Positions 1-8,517 of a stretch of DNA of 64,000 nucleotides are shown piece by piece. The notes beneath the pieces are model-generated. The model made no database searches. It was not told the DNA's origin and saw only the letters and a list, made by a program, of their open reading frames with translations. How positions within the stretch are numbered: the stretch's first letter is position 1; every line of letters starts with the position of its first letter. This DNA is from Acidovorax kalamii (GTDB taxonomy: Bacteria; Pseudomonadota; Gammaproteobacteria; Burkholderiales; Burkholderiaceae_C), in assembly GCF_002245625.1 (NCBI RefSeq), contig NZ_NOIG01000004.1:682001-746000 (forward strand), given 5' to 3'. A program made the translations under genes and the position numbers.

Positions 1-297
1 CAGCGCCAGCGTTTGCCGGGTGCGGATGTCGGCGATGGCGGGCTGGATCTGGTCCGGATCGATGTGGTCGGGCTCGTGCCCGGCCAGGCCCAGCAGCACG
101 GCCTTGTCGGTGCCGTGGCCCACGCCGGTGGCAGACAGGGAGCCAAACAGTTCCACCGTGACGTGGTGCACGGCGGCCAGGCCCAGGGTGCCCTGCAATT
201 GGCAGGCAAACTGCCGCGCCGCAATCATGGGCCCCACGGTGTGGGAGCTGGACGGGCCGATACCGATCTTGAAGAGGTCGAAAACGCTGACGGACAT
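1..297 (-). CDS. sdaA: L-serine dehydratase (ammonia-lyase), N-terminal part; cut by left window edge
   Basis: Only the first 99 codons are present; the gene continues beyond base 1. The N-terminus MSVSVFDLFKIGIGPSSSHT is the signature start of single-chain bacterial L-serine dehydratases, which deaminate L-serine to pyruvate with a [4Fe-4S] cluster; the cluster-binding part lies outside the window. The start is the ATG at 295-297. In related bacteria this gene often follows the glycine cleavage genes, but the neighbour here is an isoprenoid enzyme 310 bases upstream, so it is probably transcribed from its own promoter in that gap. The family call is firm; gene completeness cannot be judged. 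Confidence 0.9.
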   Translation of the reverse strand, partial: MSVSVFDLFKIGIGPSSSHTVGPMIAARQFACQLQGTLGLAAVHHVTVELFGSLSATGVGHGTDKAVLLGLAGHEPDHIDPDQIQPAIADIRTRQTLAL

Positions 298-607
298 GGT
301 GGGTGTGTGACCGGAAGGGCTTCGGGCCAGTGCGCTTGTGGCGCGGGCCCTGGGGTATTGAGTGAAGCCGCTTCGGCGGCGGCAGGTGGCGGCGAGGCTA
401 ACCGCACACCGCACCTCCGGCATGCTCGCTATCCCTGCCCTGTGACATCGCGCTGGTCAGGGTTAGGGCAACAAATGGTGGCAATTTGCTATAAAAATAA
501 TAGCTTATAGCCTTTGATGGATAGGCGATGGGGGGTGATTTTGTTTGATTTTTAGGCTGGTGCAAGCGCGCGTGTCAGCGCGCCTTGTGGCCCATGAATC
601 TTTCTTC
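298..607. other. Intergenic gap between hpnC and sdaA
   Basis: This 310-base stretch has no credible gene. It holds one copy of the dispersed 3'-end repeat (483-553) and a small GC hairpin around 361-376 with a TTCG-type loop. The minus strand should carry the sdaA promoter, but I could not identify convincing -35/-10 boxes, and I did not see the conserved core of a glycine riboswitch. Confidence 0.5.
483..553 (-). repeat. Dispersed 3'-end element, copy 1 (downstream of hpnC)
   Basis: Read on the minus strand, in the sense of hpnC, it shows the family layout: an A-rich start, a middle stem with arms GCCT and AGGC around a CCATCA-type loop, and a terminal stem-loop with arms GCTAT and ATAGC. 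It begins about 54 bases after the hpnC stop codon. Eight copies occur in this window. Confidence 0.75.
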
Positions 608-1552
608 TTACATCACCAGCGCGCGGCCCAGCATCACCACCCAGTCCCAGGCATGCAGGCGTGGGCGGGTGTGCAGGCTGCCGCCTTTGAGGGCCTCGAC
701 CTTGTCGAGGATGCGCAAGCCGCCCTGCACCACCAGGCGCAGCTCCCAGCCCGCGCGGCCGGGCAGGCGGTGCACCAGGGGCGCGCCGCTGTACATGGTG
801 GTGCGGGCCCAGTCGGCGCAGTCGGCAATCAGGCGCGCGTTCTCGCGCGTGCTTTGCAGGGCCAGCAGCTCGGCCTGGCAGGCGCCATGGGCAGCGCAGT
901 CGGCGCGCGGCAGGTAGTGGCGGTGGCGGGGGATGTCCACCGACAGGTCCTGCCAGAAGTTGATGAGCTGCAACGCGGTGCAGATCGCATCGCTTTGCCG
1001 CAGCGCCTGCGCGTCGCCCACGCCATACAGGTGCAGCAGCAGGCGCCCCACGGGGTTGGCCGAGCGGCGGCAGTAGTCCAGCAGCTCGGCGCGGTCGGCG
1101 TAGCCTTCGGCATCGCGGGTTTTTTCCACATCCTGGGCAAAGGCACTGAGCAGGTCTTCGAGCAGCGGCACGGGCAGCTGGTGGCTGCGCAGCACGCCTT
1201 GCAGCGGCAGGAACACGCTGGCCCAGCGGGGCGAGGGCGGCTGGCCCTGGGCAATCGCGCGCAGATCGGCCAGGTAGGCCGCAAGGTCGGCCAGGCGGGC
1301 GGCCGGTGTGGCGTCACCTTCATCGGCAATGTCGTCGGCCGTGCGGGCAAAGGCGTAGATGGCGGCGATGGGCTGGCGCAGGTGGGGCGGGCACAGCAAC
1401 GAGGCGACGGGGAAGTTCTCGTAGTGCGTCACGGGGGGGGCTTGGACCATGGCGGGTGCAGGCGCAGTGGACGCACCGGCCGGAGCGGCAATGGGTGCGG
1501 CTGCCGGGGGAGTTGGGCTGTAGGGGTTGGAGGGGCTGTGGCGGTCGTTCAC
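608..1552 (-). CDS. hpnC: Squalene/hydroxysqualene synthase, HpnC type
   Basis: A 314-residue trans-isoprenyl diphosphate synthase of the squalene/phytoene synthase family. HpnC enzymes act after HpnD in the bacterial route to squalene, converting presqualene diphosphate to hydroxysqualene. HYENFPVAS near residue 43 is typical of HpnC, and the two Asp-rich substrate/Mg sites are visible as the DDIAD region and the later QLINFWQDLSVD segment. The chosen start is a GTG at 1552; the first 34 residues are Pro/Ala-rich low complexity, so the ATG at 1450 (280 residues) is an equally plausible start. No hpnD, hpnE or hopanoid cyclase is nearby, so the final product cannot be inferred from context. 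Confidence 0.82.
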   Translation of the reverse strand: MNDRHSPSNPYSPTPPAAAPIAAPAGASTAPAPAMVQAPPVTHYENFPVASLLCPPHLRQPIAAIYAFARTADDIADEGDATPAARLADLAAYLADLRAIAQGQPPSPRWASVFLPLQGVLRSHQLPVPLLEDLLSAFAQDVEKTRDAEGYADRAELLDYCRRSANPVGRLLLHLYGVGDAQALRQSDAICTALQLINFWQDLSVDIPRHRHYLPRADCAAHGACQAELLALQSTRENARLIADCADWARTTMYSGAPLVHRLPGRAGWELRLVVQGGLRILDKVEALKGGSLHTRPRLHAWDWVVMLGRALVM

Positions 1553-1567
1553 ACCCCGGATTGTCGC

Positions 1568-1618
1568 TTGACAAGGTGGGGGCGCTTCTCATAGATTACT
1601 AACCGGTCAGTCAGTAAT
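1568..1618 (+). promoter_or_regulatory. Promoter with TetR-like operator for the RND efflux operon
   Basis: TTGACA at 1568-1573 and TAGATT at 1592-1597 are separated by 18 bases, a good sigma-70 promoter. Overlapping the -10 and start region, 1595-1618 is an imperfect 24-base inverted repeat (18 of 24 positions symmetric) with the core ACCGGTCAGTCAGT. This resembles operators of TetR/AcrR repressors of RND pumps. Repression of the downstream pump is inferred; no tetR gene lies in the window. Confidence 0.65.
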
Positions 1619-1746
1619 CAAGAGCAATTCTTTTCAGGGACAAGGAGACTGGCCCCCATCCCGTTGCAGCGCAGGTCGCGAGGCCCGTGCTGCGCGTGCT
1701 GTTCCGTCGCTTCTTCCTTGTGGCCCTTTTTTTCACCGGATTTCCC

Positions 1747-2922
1747 ATGCGCACACCCTCCGCTTTGCGGCCCCTCCAACGGCAACCCCGGTTCTTGCTG
1801 GTGCTGGCCACCGCCTCTTTGCTGGCCGCCTGTTCGCGCCCCGCGCCGCCCGAGGAGCCGGTGCGCTCCGTCAAGCTGCTTACGGTGGGCGTGGGTGCGC
1901 TGCAGTCCAGCCTGGAGTATTCGGGCGAGGTGCGGGCGCGGGTCGAGTCGCGCCTGGGCTTTCGGGTGGCGGGCAAGATCGTCAAGCGCCAGGCCGAGCT
2001 GGGCCAGCATGTGAAGGCCGGCCAGGTGCTGGCGCAGCTGGACCCGAAGGACTACCAGCTGGCGACCGACGCTGCGCGCGCGCAGCTGGCATCGGCCACC
2101 ACGCAGCGTGACCTGGCGGCGGCAGACCTCAAGCGCTACCAGACCCTGAAAGACCAGAACTTCATCAGCGGTGCCGAGCTGGAGCGCCGCGAAGCCACGC
2201 TGAAAGCCGCGCAGGCCACGCTGGACCAGGCGCGCGCACAGCTGTCGTCGCAGGGTAATCAGGCGGCCTACACCACGCTGGTGGCTGATGTGTCGGGTGT
2301 GGTGACCGGCATTGATGCCGAGCCGGGCCAGGTGGTGGCTGCGGGCACGCCGGTGGTGCGCATTGCCCAGGACGGCCCGCGCGATGTGGTGTTTGCGGTG
2401 CCCGAGGACAAGGTGGCGCAGATTGCCGTGGGCTCGGAAGTGGCTGTGCGTGGCTGGTCCGGTGGCGCCACGCTGGCGGGCGCGGTGCGCGAGGTGGCGG
2501 CCAGCGCCGATGCGGCCACGCGCACCTACCAGGTCAAGGTGGCCATCGATAGCGCTGAAGCCCCCGCGCTTGGCGCCACCGTGTACGTCACGCCCAAGGC
2601 ACTGAGCCATGCGGGCATCCCGGCCATCAAGCTGCCCACCAGCGCGCTGCGCCAGGAGGGCCAGGCCACGGCCGTGTGGGTGTATGACCCGGCCAGCAGC
2701 AGCGTGAAGTCGCAGCCGGTGCAGATCGCCACGGCCGACGGCAACGAAGCCGTGGTGGCGGCGGGCCTCACGCCCGGCATGCAGGTGGTGGCGACGGGCG
2801 TGCATGTGCTCTCGCCCGGGCAGAAGGTGATGGTTTATCAGCCAAAAACGGCTTCTCCGCCCGCTGGTAAAACGAAAGCAGCTCCTGAATTGGTAGCAAA
2901 CCCGGCCTCGGCTGCCAACTGA
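1747..2922 (+). CDS. RND efflux periplasmic adaptor (membrane fusion) lipoprotein
   Basis: HlyD/AcrA-type adaptor of 391 residues linking an inner-membrane RND permease to an outer-membrane channel. The ATG at 1747 gives a lipoprotein signal ending in LLAAC, with Cys as the acylated residue; a GTG at 1687 would add 20 hydrophobic residues and is less likely. A biotinyl-lipoyl half motif (GFRVAGKIVKRQAELGQHVK), an alpha-helical hairpin and a second half motif around VVTGIDAEPGQVV follow in order. The permease starts 9 bases after the stop codon. The last 30 or so residues coincide with a copy of the dispersed repeat (2842-2900) and look like an added tail. No outer-membrane factor is encoded nearby. 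Substrates unknown. Confidence 0.9.
   Translation: MRTPSALRPLQRQPRFLLVLATASLLAACSRPAPPEEPVRSVKLLTVGVGALQSSLEYSGEVRARVESRLGFRVAGKIVKRQAELGQHVKAGQVLAQLDPKDYQLATDAARAQLASATTQRDLAAADLKRYQTLKDQNFISGAELERREATLKAAQATLDQARAQLSSQGNQAAYTTLVADVSGVVTGIDAEPGQVVAAGTPVVRIAQDGPRDVVFAVPEDKVAQIAVGSEVAVRGWSGGATLAGAVREVAASADAATRTYQVKVAIDSAEAPALGATVYVTPKALSHAGIPAIKLPTSALRQEGQATAVWVYDPASSSVKSQPVQIATADGNEAVVAAGLTPGMQVVATGVHVLSPGQKVMVYQPKTASPPAGKTKAAPELVANPASAAN
2842..2900 (+). repeat. Dispersed 3'-end element, copy 2, inside the adaptor gene C-terminus
   Basis: Same family as the intergenic copies but lying within coding sequence: an A-rich start, then ACGGCTTCT (compare TCGGCCTCT in other copies), GCCCGCTGG, and the terminal arms GCTCC and GGTAGC. 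It is in the same orientation relative to its gene as all other copies and is translated as the segment from PKTASPP to ELVAN. Confidence 0.65.
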
Positions 2923-2931
2923 GGGCCACGC

Positions 2932-5900
2932 ATGTCACAACAACAACCCAAAGAGGGGTTCAACCTCTCCAAATGGGCGCTCGACCATCCCGCGCTCACC
3001 CGCTACCTCATGGTGGTGTTGATGCTGCTGGGCTTTGCAGCCTACTTCCAGCTGGGGCAGGACGAAGACCCGCCGTTCACCTTCCGTGCCATGGTGGTGC
3101 GCACCTACTGGCCTGGTGCCACGGCGCAGCAGGTGGCCGAGCAGGTCACCGACAAGATCGAGCGCACGCTGCAGGAGGTGCCTTACGCCGACAAGATCCG
3201 CAGCTACTCCAAGCCTGGCGAGTCGCAGATCATTTTCCAGATCAAGGACTCGTCCAAACCCGGCGATGTGGCCAATGTCTGGTACACCGTGCGCAAGAAG
3301 GTGGGTGACATGCGCTACACCCTGCCACAAGGCATCCAGGGGCCGTTCTTCAATGACGACTTTGGTGATGTGTACGGCGTGATCTATGCGCTGGAGTCCG
3401 AGGGCTTCAGCTACGCCGAGCTCAAGCAGTTTGCCGATGATGTGCGCCAGCAGCTGCTGCGCGTGCCCGATGTCGCCAAGGTCGAGCTGTTTGGCGTGCA
3501 GGATGAAAAGGTTTTCATCGAAATCTCGCAAAAGCGCCTGTCGCAGCTGGGCTTGGACATGAACCAGGTGCTAGCCCAGCTGGGCCAGCAAAACGCGGTG
3601 GAAAGCGCTGGTGCCATCCAGACCCCGCAGGACCAGGTGCAGGTGCGGGTGCAAGGCCAGTTCAACGCCGTGGAAGACTTGGCGGCCATGCCGATCCGGG
3701 GGCCCTCGGGTGCGCAGCTGCGCTTGGGCGATATTGCCGAGGTCAAGCGCGGCTATGTGGATCCGGCCACCGTGAAGGTGCGCCACCAGGGCCGCGAGGT
3801 GATTGCACTGGGCGTCTCCATGGCCAAGGGCGGCGACATCATTGCGCTGGGCAAGGCGCTGCACACCGCCACCGACCGCATCGGCGGCACGCTGCCAGCG
3901 GGCGTCAAGCTCGTGAATGTGCAGGACCAGCCCAAGGCCGTGTCCACCTCGGTGAACGAGTTCGTCCGGGTGCTGATCGAGGCCGTGGTCATCGTGCTGG
4001 CGGTGAGCTTCATCAGCCTGGGCTTTCACAAGCGGCCGGGCAAGAACCCGCTGTGGAAGCGCTGGTACATCGACCCGCGCCCCGGCCTGGTGGTGGGCAT
4101 CACCATCCCCATGGTGCTGGCGGTGACCTTTCTGGCCATGTGGTACTGGGGCATCGGCCTGCACAAGATTTCGCTGGGCTCGCTCATCATTGCGCTCGGC
4201 CTGCTGGTGGACGACGCCATCATTGCCGTCGAGATGATGGTGCTCAAGCTCGAAGAGGGCTACGACAAGGTGCGCGCCGCCACCTTTGCCTACGAACTCA
4301 CGGCCATGCCCATGCTCACGGGCACGCTGATCACGGCGGCCGGGTTCTTGCCCATCGGGCTGGCGAAGTCCACCACGGGCGAGTACACGTTTGCGATTTT
4401 TGCCGTGACGGTGATTGCGCTGGTGCTCAGCTGGATCGTGTCGGTGTACTTTGTGCCGTACCTGGGCACGCTGCTGCTCAAGGTGCCGCCGCATGTGCTG
4501 GCCGCGCAGGCGAACAAGGGCGTGACGGATGACCCGCACGAGGTGTTCGACAGCCCGTTCTACCGCACCTTCCGCCGTCTGGTGGACTGGTGCGTGCAGC
4601 ACCGCTGGCTCACCATCGGCGCCACCATCCTCACCTTTGCGCTGGGCATTGTGGGCATGGGCAAGGTGCAGCAGCAGTTCTTCCCGGATTCGAGCCGGCC
4701 TGAAATCCTGGTGGACATCTGGTTCCCCGAGGGTACCTCGTTTGCGGGCAACGAAGAGGTCACCAAGCGCGTCGAGCAGCGCCTGCTGGCCGAGCCCGGC
4801 GTGACCGCGGTCAGCACCTGGGTGGGTTCGGGTGTGCCGCGTTTCTACCTGCCGCTGGACCAGGTGTTTCCGCAAAGCAACGTGTCGCAGTTCATCGTGT
4901 TGCCGCAGGACCTGAAGCTGCGCGAATCGTTGCGCGTGAAGCTGCCCAGCTTGCTGGCCGAGGAGTTCCCCGAGGTGCGCGGCCGTGTCAAGCTGCTGCC
5001 CAATGGACCACCGGTGCCGTACCCCGTGCAGTTCCGTGTGGTGGGACCGGACCCGCTGGTGCTGCGCGAGCGCGCTGACGAGGTGAAGGCCCAGCTGCGC
5101 CAGAACCCCGACATGCGTGGCGTGAACGACAACTGGAATGAGTCCGTGAAGGTGCTGCGCCTCGAAGTGGACCAGGCCAAGGCGCGCGCGCTGGGCGTCA
5201 CCAGCCAGTCCATCGCCCAGGCGTCCAAGACCATCCTCTCGGGCACGCAGGTGGGCCAGTTCCGCGAGGGCGACAAGCTCATCGACATCCTGCTGCGCCA
5301 GCCGCTGGACGAGCGCAACGCTATCACCGACATTGCCAACGCGTACCTGCCCACGGCCTCGGGCAAGTCGATCCCGCTCACGCAGATCGCCAAGCCCGTG
5401 TTCACCTGGGAGCCGGGCGTGATGTGGCGCGAGAACCGCGACTACGCCATCACGGTGCAGGGCGACGTGACCGAGGGCTTGCAGGGTGCCACGGTGACGG
5501 CGGCACTGCAGCCAGCGCTGCAGAAGATCGAGGCGCAATGGCGCGCCTCGGGGCAGGGCGCTTACCGCATCGAAGTGGCGGGTGCGGTGGAGGAAAGCTC
5601 CAAGGGCTCGGCCTCGATTGCGGCCGGCTTGCCGGTGATGCTGTTCATTACCTTCACCCTGCTTATGCTGCAGTTGCACAGCTTCAGCCGCGCGATGCTC
5701 GTCTTCCTGACCGGGCCGCTGGGCCTGGCGGGGGTGGCGGCGGCGCTGCTGGTGCTGAACCGGCCCTTCGGATTTGTGGCGTTGCTGGGAGTGATTGCGC
5801 TCATGGGCATGATCCAGCGCAACTCGGTGATCCTGATTGACCAGATCGAACAGGACCGCGCGCGCGGCGTGCCTGCCTGGGATGCGATCGTCGAATCCGC

Positions 5901-6114
5901 CGTGCGCCGCCTGCGCCCCATCGTGCTCACGGCCGCTGCGGCGGTGCTGGCCATGATCCCCCTGTCACGCAGCGTGTTCTGGGGGCCGATGGCGGTGGCC
6001 ATCATGGGCGGGCTCATTGTGGCCACCGTGCTCACGCTGCTGGCGCTGCCTGCGATGTACGCCGCCTGGTTCCGGGTCAAACGGCCTGCGCCAGAGGTTC
6101 TTGGAGGGGTTTGA
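2932..6114 (+). CDS. RND efflux permease (HAE1/AcrB-like)
   Basis: Inner-membrane proton-driven efflux permease of 1060 residues, the usual family length. TM1 near residues 20-38 is followed by a porter domain (LGQDEDPPFTFRAMVV and related motifs), a TM2-TM6 block around residues 340-530 with LLVDDAIIAVEM, where the Asp pair is the proton-relay signature of TM4, a second porter domain, and TM8-TM12 (residues about 880-1050) ending in LALPAMYAAWFRVKRP. It forms an operon with the adaptor just upstream. It resembles permeases that work with short adaptors rather than the classical AcrAB pair; specificity cannot be read from sequence. Confidence 0.93.
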   Translation: MSQQQPKEGFNLSKWALDHPALTRYLMVVLMLLGFAAYFQLGQDEDPPFTFRAMVVRTYWPGATAQQVAEQVTDKIERTLQEVPYADKIRSYSKPGESQIIFQIKDSSKPGDVANVWYTVRKKVGDMRYTLPQGIQGPFFNDDFGDVYGVIYALESEGFSYAELKQFADDVRQQLLRVPDVAKVELFGVQDEKVFIEISQKRLSQLGLDMNQVLAQLGQQNAVESAGAIQTPQDQVQVRVQGQFNAVEDLAAMPIRGPSGAQLRLGDIAEVKRGYVDPATVKVRHQGREVIALGVSMAKGGDIIALGKALHTATDRIGGTLPAGVKLVNVQDQPKAVSTSVNEFVRVLIEAVVIVLAVSFISLGFHKRPGKNPLWKRWYIDPRPGLVVGITIPMVLAVTFLAMWYWGIGLHKISLGSLIIALGLLVDDAIIAVEMMVLKLEEGYDKVRAATFAYELTAMPMLTGTLITAAGFLPIGLAKSTTGEYTFAIFAVTVIALVLSWIVSVYFVPYLGTLLLKVPPHVLAAQANKGVTDDPHEVFDSPFYRTFRRLVDWCVQHRWLTIGATILTFALGIVGMGKVQQQFFPDSSRPEILVDIWFPEGTSFAGNEEVTKRVEQRLLAEPGVTAVSTWVGSGVPRFYLPLDQVFPQSNVSQFIVLPQDLKLRESLRVKLPSLLAEEFPEVRGRVKLLPNGPPVPYPVQFRVVGPDPLVLRERADEVKAQLRQNPDMRGVNDNWNESVKVLRLEVDQAKARALGVTSQSIAQASKTILSGTQVGQFREGDKLIDILLRQPLDERNAITDIANAYLPTASGKSIPLTQIAKPVFTWEPGVMWRENRDYAITVQGDVTEGLQGATVTAALQPALQKIEAQWRASGQGAYRIEVAGAVEESSKGSASIAAGLPVMLFITFTLLMLQLHSFSRAMLVFLTGPLGLAGVAAALLVLNRPFGFVALLGVIALMGMIQRNSVILIDQIEQDRARGVPAWDAIVESAVRRLRPIVLTAAAAVLAMIPLSRSVFWGPMAVAIMGGLIVATVLTLLALPAMYAAWFRVKRPAPEVLGGV

Positions 6115-6164
6115 TTCCCACCCAGCCCGCATCAGGGTAAAATAGAAGGTTGACCGATTTCACG

Positions 6165-6200
6165 CAGGCGGCAGCTGAGGTTGCCGCCTGTTTGTTTGTT
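6165..6200 (+). terminator. Terminator of the RND operon
   Basis: A perfect 9-bp stem with arms CAGGCGGCA and TGCCGCCTG around a GCTGAGGT loop is followed by TTTGTTTGTT. It lies 50 bases after the permease stop and just upstream of tRNA-Leu. Confidence 0.8.
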
Positions 6201-6208
6201 GTAGAACC

Positions 6209-6295
6209 GCGCGGGTGGCGAAATTGGTAGACGCACCAGGTTTAGGTCCTGACGCCAGCAATGGTGTGGGGGTTCGAGTCCCCCCCCGCGCACCA
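6209..6295 (+). tRNA. tRNA-Leu(TAG)
   Basis: Acceptor arms GCGCGGG and CCCGCGC pair, followed by the encoded ACCA end. The D-arm has AAATTGGTAGACGC as in leucine tRNAs, the anticodon loop TTTAGGT gives anticodon TAG, and there is a long variable arm of class II type. The T-loop GGTTCGAGTC is canonical. Confidence 0.95.
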
Positions 6296-6370
6296 CCCAT
6301 GTGAGACTTTGCGGAACACGGCGCTGCTGCGCTGCAGCCAGCACGATCCACATTCATAAGAGGAATAGCC

Positions 6371-7684
6371 ATGGCCGTTACTGTTGAAACCCTTGAGAAG
6401 CTCGAGCGCAAGATCACGCTGAGCGTGCCCGTCACCCTGATCCAGTCCGAAGTCGATACGCGCCTCAAGCGCCTGGCTCGCACCGTCAAGATGGACGGTT
6501 TCCGTCCTGGCAAGGTCCCCATGAACGTGGTGGCCCAGCGTTATGGCTACTCGGTGCAGTACGAAGTGCTCAACGACAAGGTCGGTGAAGCCTTCGCCGT
6601 GGCTGCCAACGAAGCCAACCTGCGTGTGGCCGGCCAGCCCCGTATCACCGAAAAGGAAGGCGCTCCCGAAGGCCAGGTGACTTTCGACGCCGTCTTTGAA
6701 GTGTTCCCCGAGGTCAAGATCGCCGACCTGTCGGACGCCGAAGTCGAAAAGCTGTCGTCCGAAGTGACCGACTCTGCCATCGACAAGACCATTGACATCC
6801 TGCGCAAGCAGCGCCGCAGCTTCGCCCAGCGCGCCCTGGACGCTGCCGCCCAAGACGGTGACCGCGTGACCGTGGATTTCGCCGGCAAGATTGACGGCGA
6901 ACCCTTTGATGGCGGCAAGGCCGAAGACTTCCAGTTCCTGGTCGGCGAAGGCCAGATGCTCAAGGAATTCGAAGACGCAGTGCGCGGCATGAAGTCGGGC
7001 GAAAGCAAGACCTTCCCCCTGGCTTTCCCTGCCGAATACCATGGCAAGGACGTGGCTGGCAAGACTGCCGACTTCCTCGTGACCGTGAAGAAGATCGAAG
7101 CGGCCCACCTGCCCGAAGTGAACGACGCACTGGCCAAGTCGCTGGGCATCGCCGACGGTTCCGTGGACGGCCTGCGCGCCGACATCAAGAAGAACCTGGA
7201 GCGCGAAGTCAAGTTCCGCCTGCTGGCCCGCAACAAGCAAGCCGTGATGGACGCCCTGGTGGCCAAGGCTGAGTTGGATCTGCCCAACGCCAGCATCCAG
7301 GCTGAAATCGCCCGCCTGCTCGAAGGCGCCCGCGCCGAGCTGAAGCAACGCGGCATCAAGGACGCCGACAAGGCCGAGATCCCTGAAGACGTGTTCCGCC
7401 CCCAGGCCGAGCGCCGCGTGCGCCTGGGCCTGGTGCTGGCCGAGCTGGTGCGTGCCAACGAACTGCAGGCCAAGCCCGAGCAGCTCAAGGCCCACATCGA
7501 CGAGCTGGCTGCCAGCTACGAGAAGCCTGAAGACGTGGTGCGCTGGTACTTCGGCGACCGCCAGCGCCTGGCCGAAGTCGAAGCCGTTGTGATCGAAAAC
7601 AACGTGACCGAATTCGTGCTGGGCAAGGCCAAGGTGGTCGAGAAGACCGTGTCGTTCGACGAACTGATGGCCCAACAGGGCTGA
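6371..7684 (+). CDS. tig: Trigger factor, ribosome-associated chaperone
   Basis: A ribosome-bound folding chaperone and peptidyl-prolyl isomerase of 437 residues, matching the usual family length. The N-terminal ribosome-binding domain carries the signature GFRPGKVP near residue 44, the FKBP-type PPIase domain spans about 160-245 ([20 protein letters not shown]), and the rest is the helical substrate-cradling domain. A good ribosome site (AAGAGG) precedes the ATG. It heads the classical order tig-clpP-clpX-lon, so newly made chains and protease substrates are handled by neighbouring genes. Confidence 0.97.
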   Translation: MAVTVETLEKLERKITLSVPVTLIQSEVDTRLKRLARTVKMDGFRPGKVPMNVVAQRYGYSVQYEVLNDKVGEAFAVAANEANLRVAGQPRITEKEGAPEGQVTFDAVFEVFPEVKIADLSDAEVEKLSSEVTDSAIDKTIDILRKQRRSFAQRALDAAAQDGDRVTVDFAGKIDGEPFDGGKAEDFQFLVGEGQMLKEFEDAVRGMKSGESKTFPLAFPAEYHGKDVAGKTADFLVTVKKIEAAHLPEVNDALAKSLGIADGSVDGLRADIKKNLEREVKFRLLARNKQAVMDALVAKAELDLPNASIQAEIARLLEGARAELKQRGIKDADKAEIPEDVFRPQAERRVRLGLVLAELVRANELQAKPEQLKAHIDELAASYEKPEDVVRWYFGDRQRLAEVEAVVIENNVTEFVLGKAKVVEKTVSFDELMAQQG

Positions 7685-7737
7685 TGGGTCTGGCCGGGCG
7701 GTTGGTTGCCTAACTGCCCGGTTGTTGCCGTCACACA

Positions 7738-7765
7738 GGGGCTTGTGCTTTCGTGCACAGGCCCC
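7738..7765 (+). other. Hairpin between tig and clpP, overlapping a possible heat-shock promoter
   Basis: Arms GGGGCTTGTGC and GCACAGGCCCC (11 bp, one G-U pair) close a short TTTCGT loop. No T-run follows, so it is not a standard terminator. The same bases read as CTTGTGC, 13 bases, CCCCAATT, which resembles the sigma-32 pattern (CTTGAAA and CCCCATNT). A role in adjusting clpPX relative to tig is inferred only. Confidence 0.4.
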
Positions 7766-7806
7766 AATTCATTTCTGGGTACAGTACCTGCTTGACTGGA
7801 GAAAAC

Positions 7807-8415
7807 ATGAGCGCATTGGAAACACAAGGCCTGGGCATGGTCCCCATGGTCATCGAGCAGTCGGGCCGTGGTGAGCGGTCCTATGACATCTACTCGCGCC
7901 TGCTCAAGGAGCGCGTGATTTTTCTGGTGGGTCCGGTCAACGACCAGACCGCCAACCTGGTGGTGGCGCAGCTGCTGTTCCTGGAGAGTGAGAACCCCGA
8001 CAAGGACATTTCGTTCTACATCAATTCGCCCGGCGGCTCGGTGAGCGCTGGCATGGCGATTTTTGACACCATGAACTTCATCAAGCCCGATGTCTCGACC
8101 CTGTGCACGGGCATGGCGGCCAGCATGGGTGCCTTCCTGCTGGCGGCGGGCGCCAAGGGCAAGCGTTTTGCACTGCCCAACTCCAAGGTCATGATCCACC
8201 AGCCGCTGGGTGGCATGCAGGGCCAGGCCACCGAGATCGAGATCCACGCGCGCGAGATCCTCAAGACCCGCGAACAGCTCAACAACATCCTGGCTGAGCG
8301 CACGGGCCAGTCGCTGGAAAAAATCCAGCGCGACACCGAGCGTGACTACTTCCTCTCGGCCGACGAGGCCAAGGAATACGGCCTGGTGGACCAGGTGATC
8401 AGCAAGCGCTCCTGA
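7807..8415 (+). CDS. clpP: ATP-dependent Clp protease proteolytic subunit
   Basis: Serine peptidase subunit of 202 residues that forms the double-heptamer chamber fed by ClpX or ClpA. The active-site Ser is in GMAASMG and the His in SKVMIHQP, with the Asp further on in the ERDYFLS region. The ATG at 7807 is chosen because GGAG precedes it and the family N-terminus ([20 protein letters not shown]) follows; an upstream in-frame start at 7753 would add an atypical leader. It lies 102 bases ahead of clpX. Confidence 0.97.
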   Translation: MSALETQGLGMVPMVIEQSGRGERSYDIYSRLLKERVIFLVGPVNDQTANLVVAQLLFLESENPDKDISFYINSPGGSVSAGMAIFDTMNFIKPDVSTLCTGMAASMGAFLLAAGAKGKRFALPNSKVMIHQPLGGMQGQATEIEIHAREILKTREQLNNILAERTGQSLEKIQRDTERDYFLSADEAKEYGLVDQVISKRS

Positions 8416-8433
8416 TCGCCACAGGCTCGCACA

Positions 8434-8469
8434 GCGGCGTTTTCCCCCGGGGAAGACGCCGTTTTTTAT
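8434..8469 (+). terminator. Terminator between clpP and clpX
   Basis: Arms GGCGTTTTCCCC and GGGGAAGACGCC pair (one G-U) and are followed by GTTTTTTATTT. Since clpX starts 49 bases later, either partial read-through or a separate clpX promoter in the AT-rich stretch after the hairpin is needed. Confidence 0.75.
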
Positions 8470-8517
8470 TTGGTTATCATCCCGACAACTTTCCGTACGT
8501 AACAAGGCATTGCCCCC

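Noticed and set aside
298-480. Possible glycine riboswitch upstream of serine dehydratase
   Set aside because: I could not find the conserved aptamer core on the minus strand; only a short GC hairpin is present.
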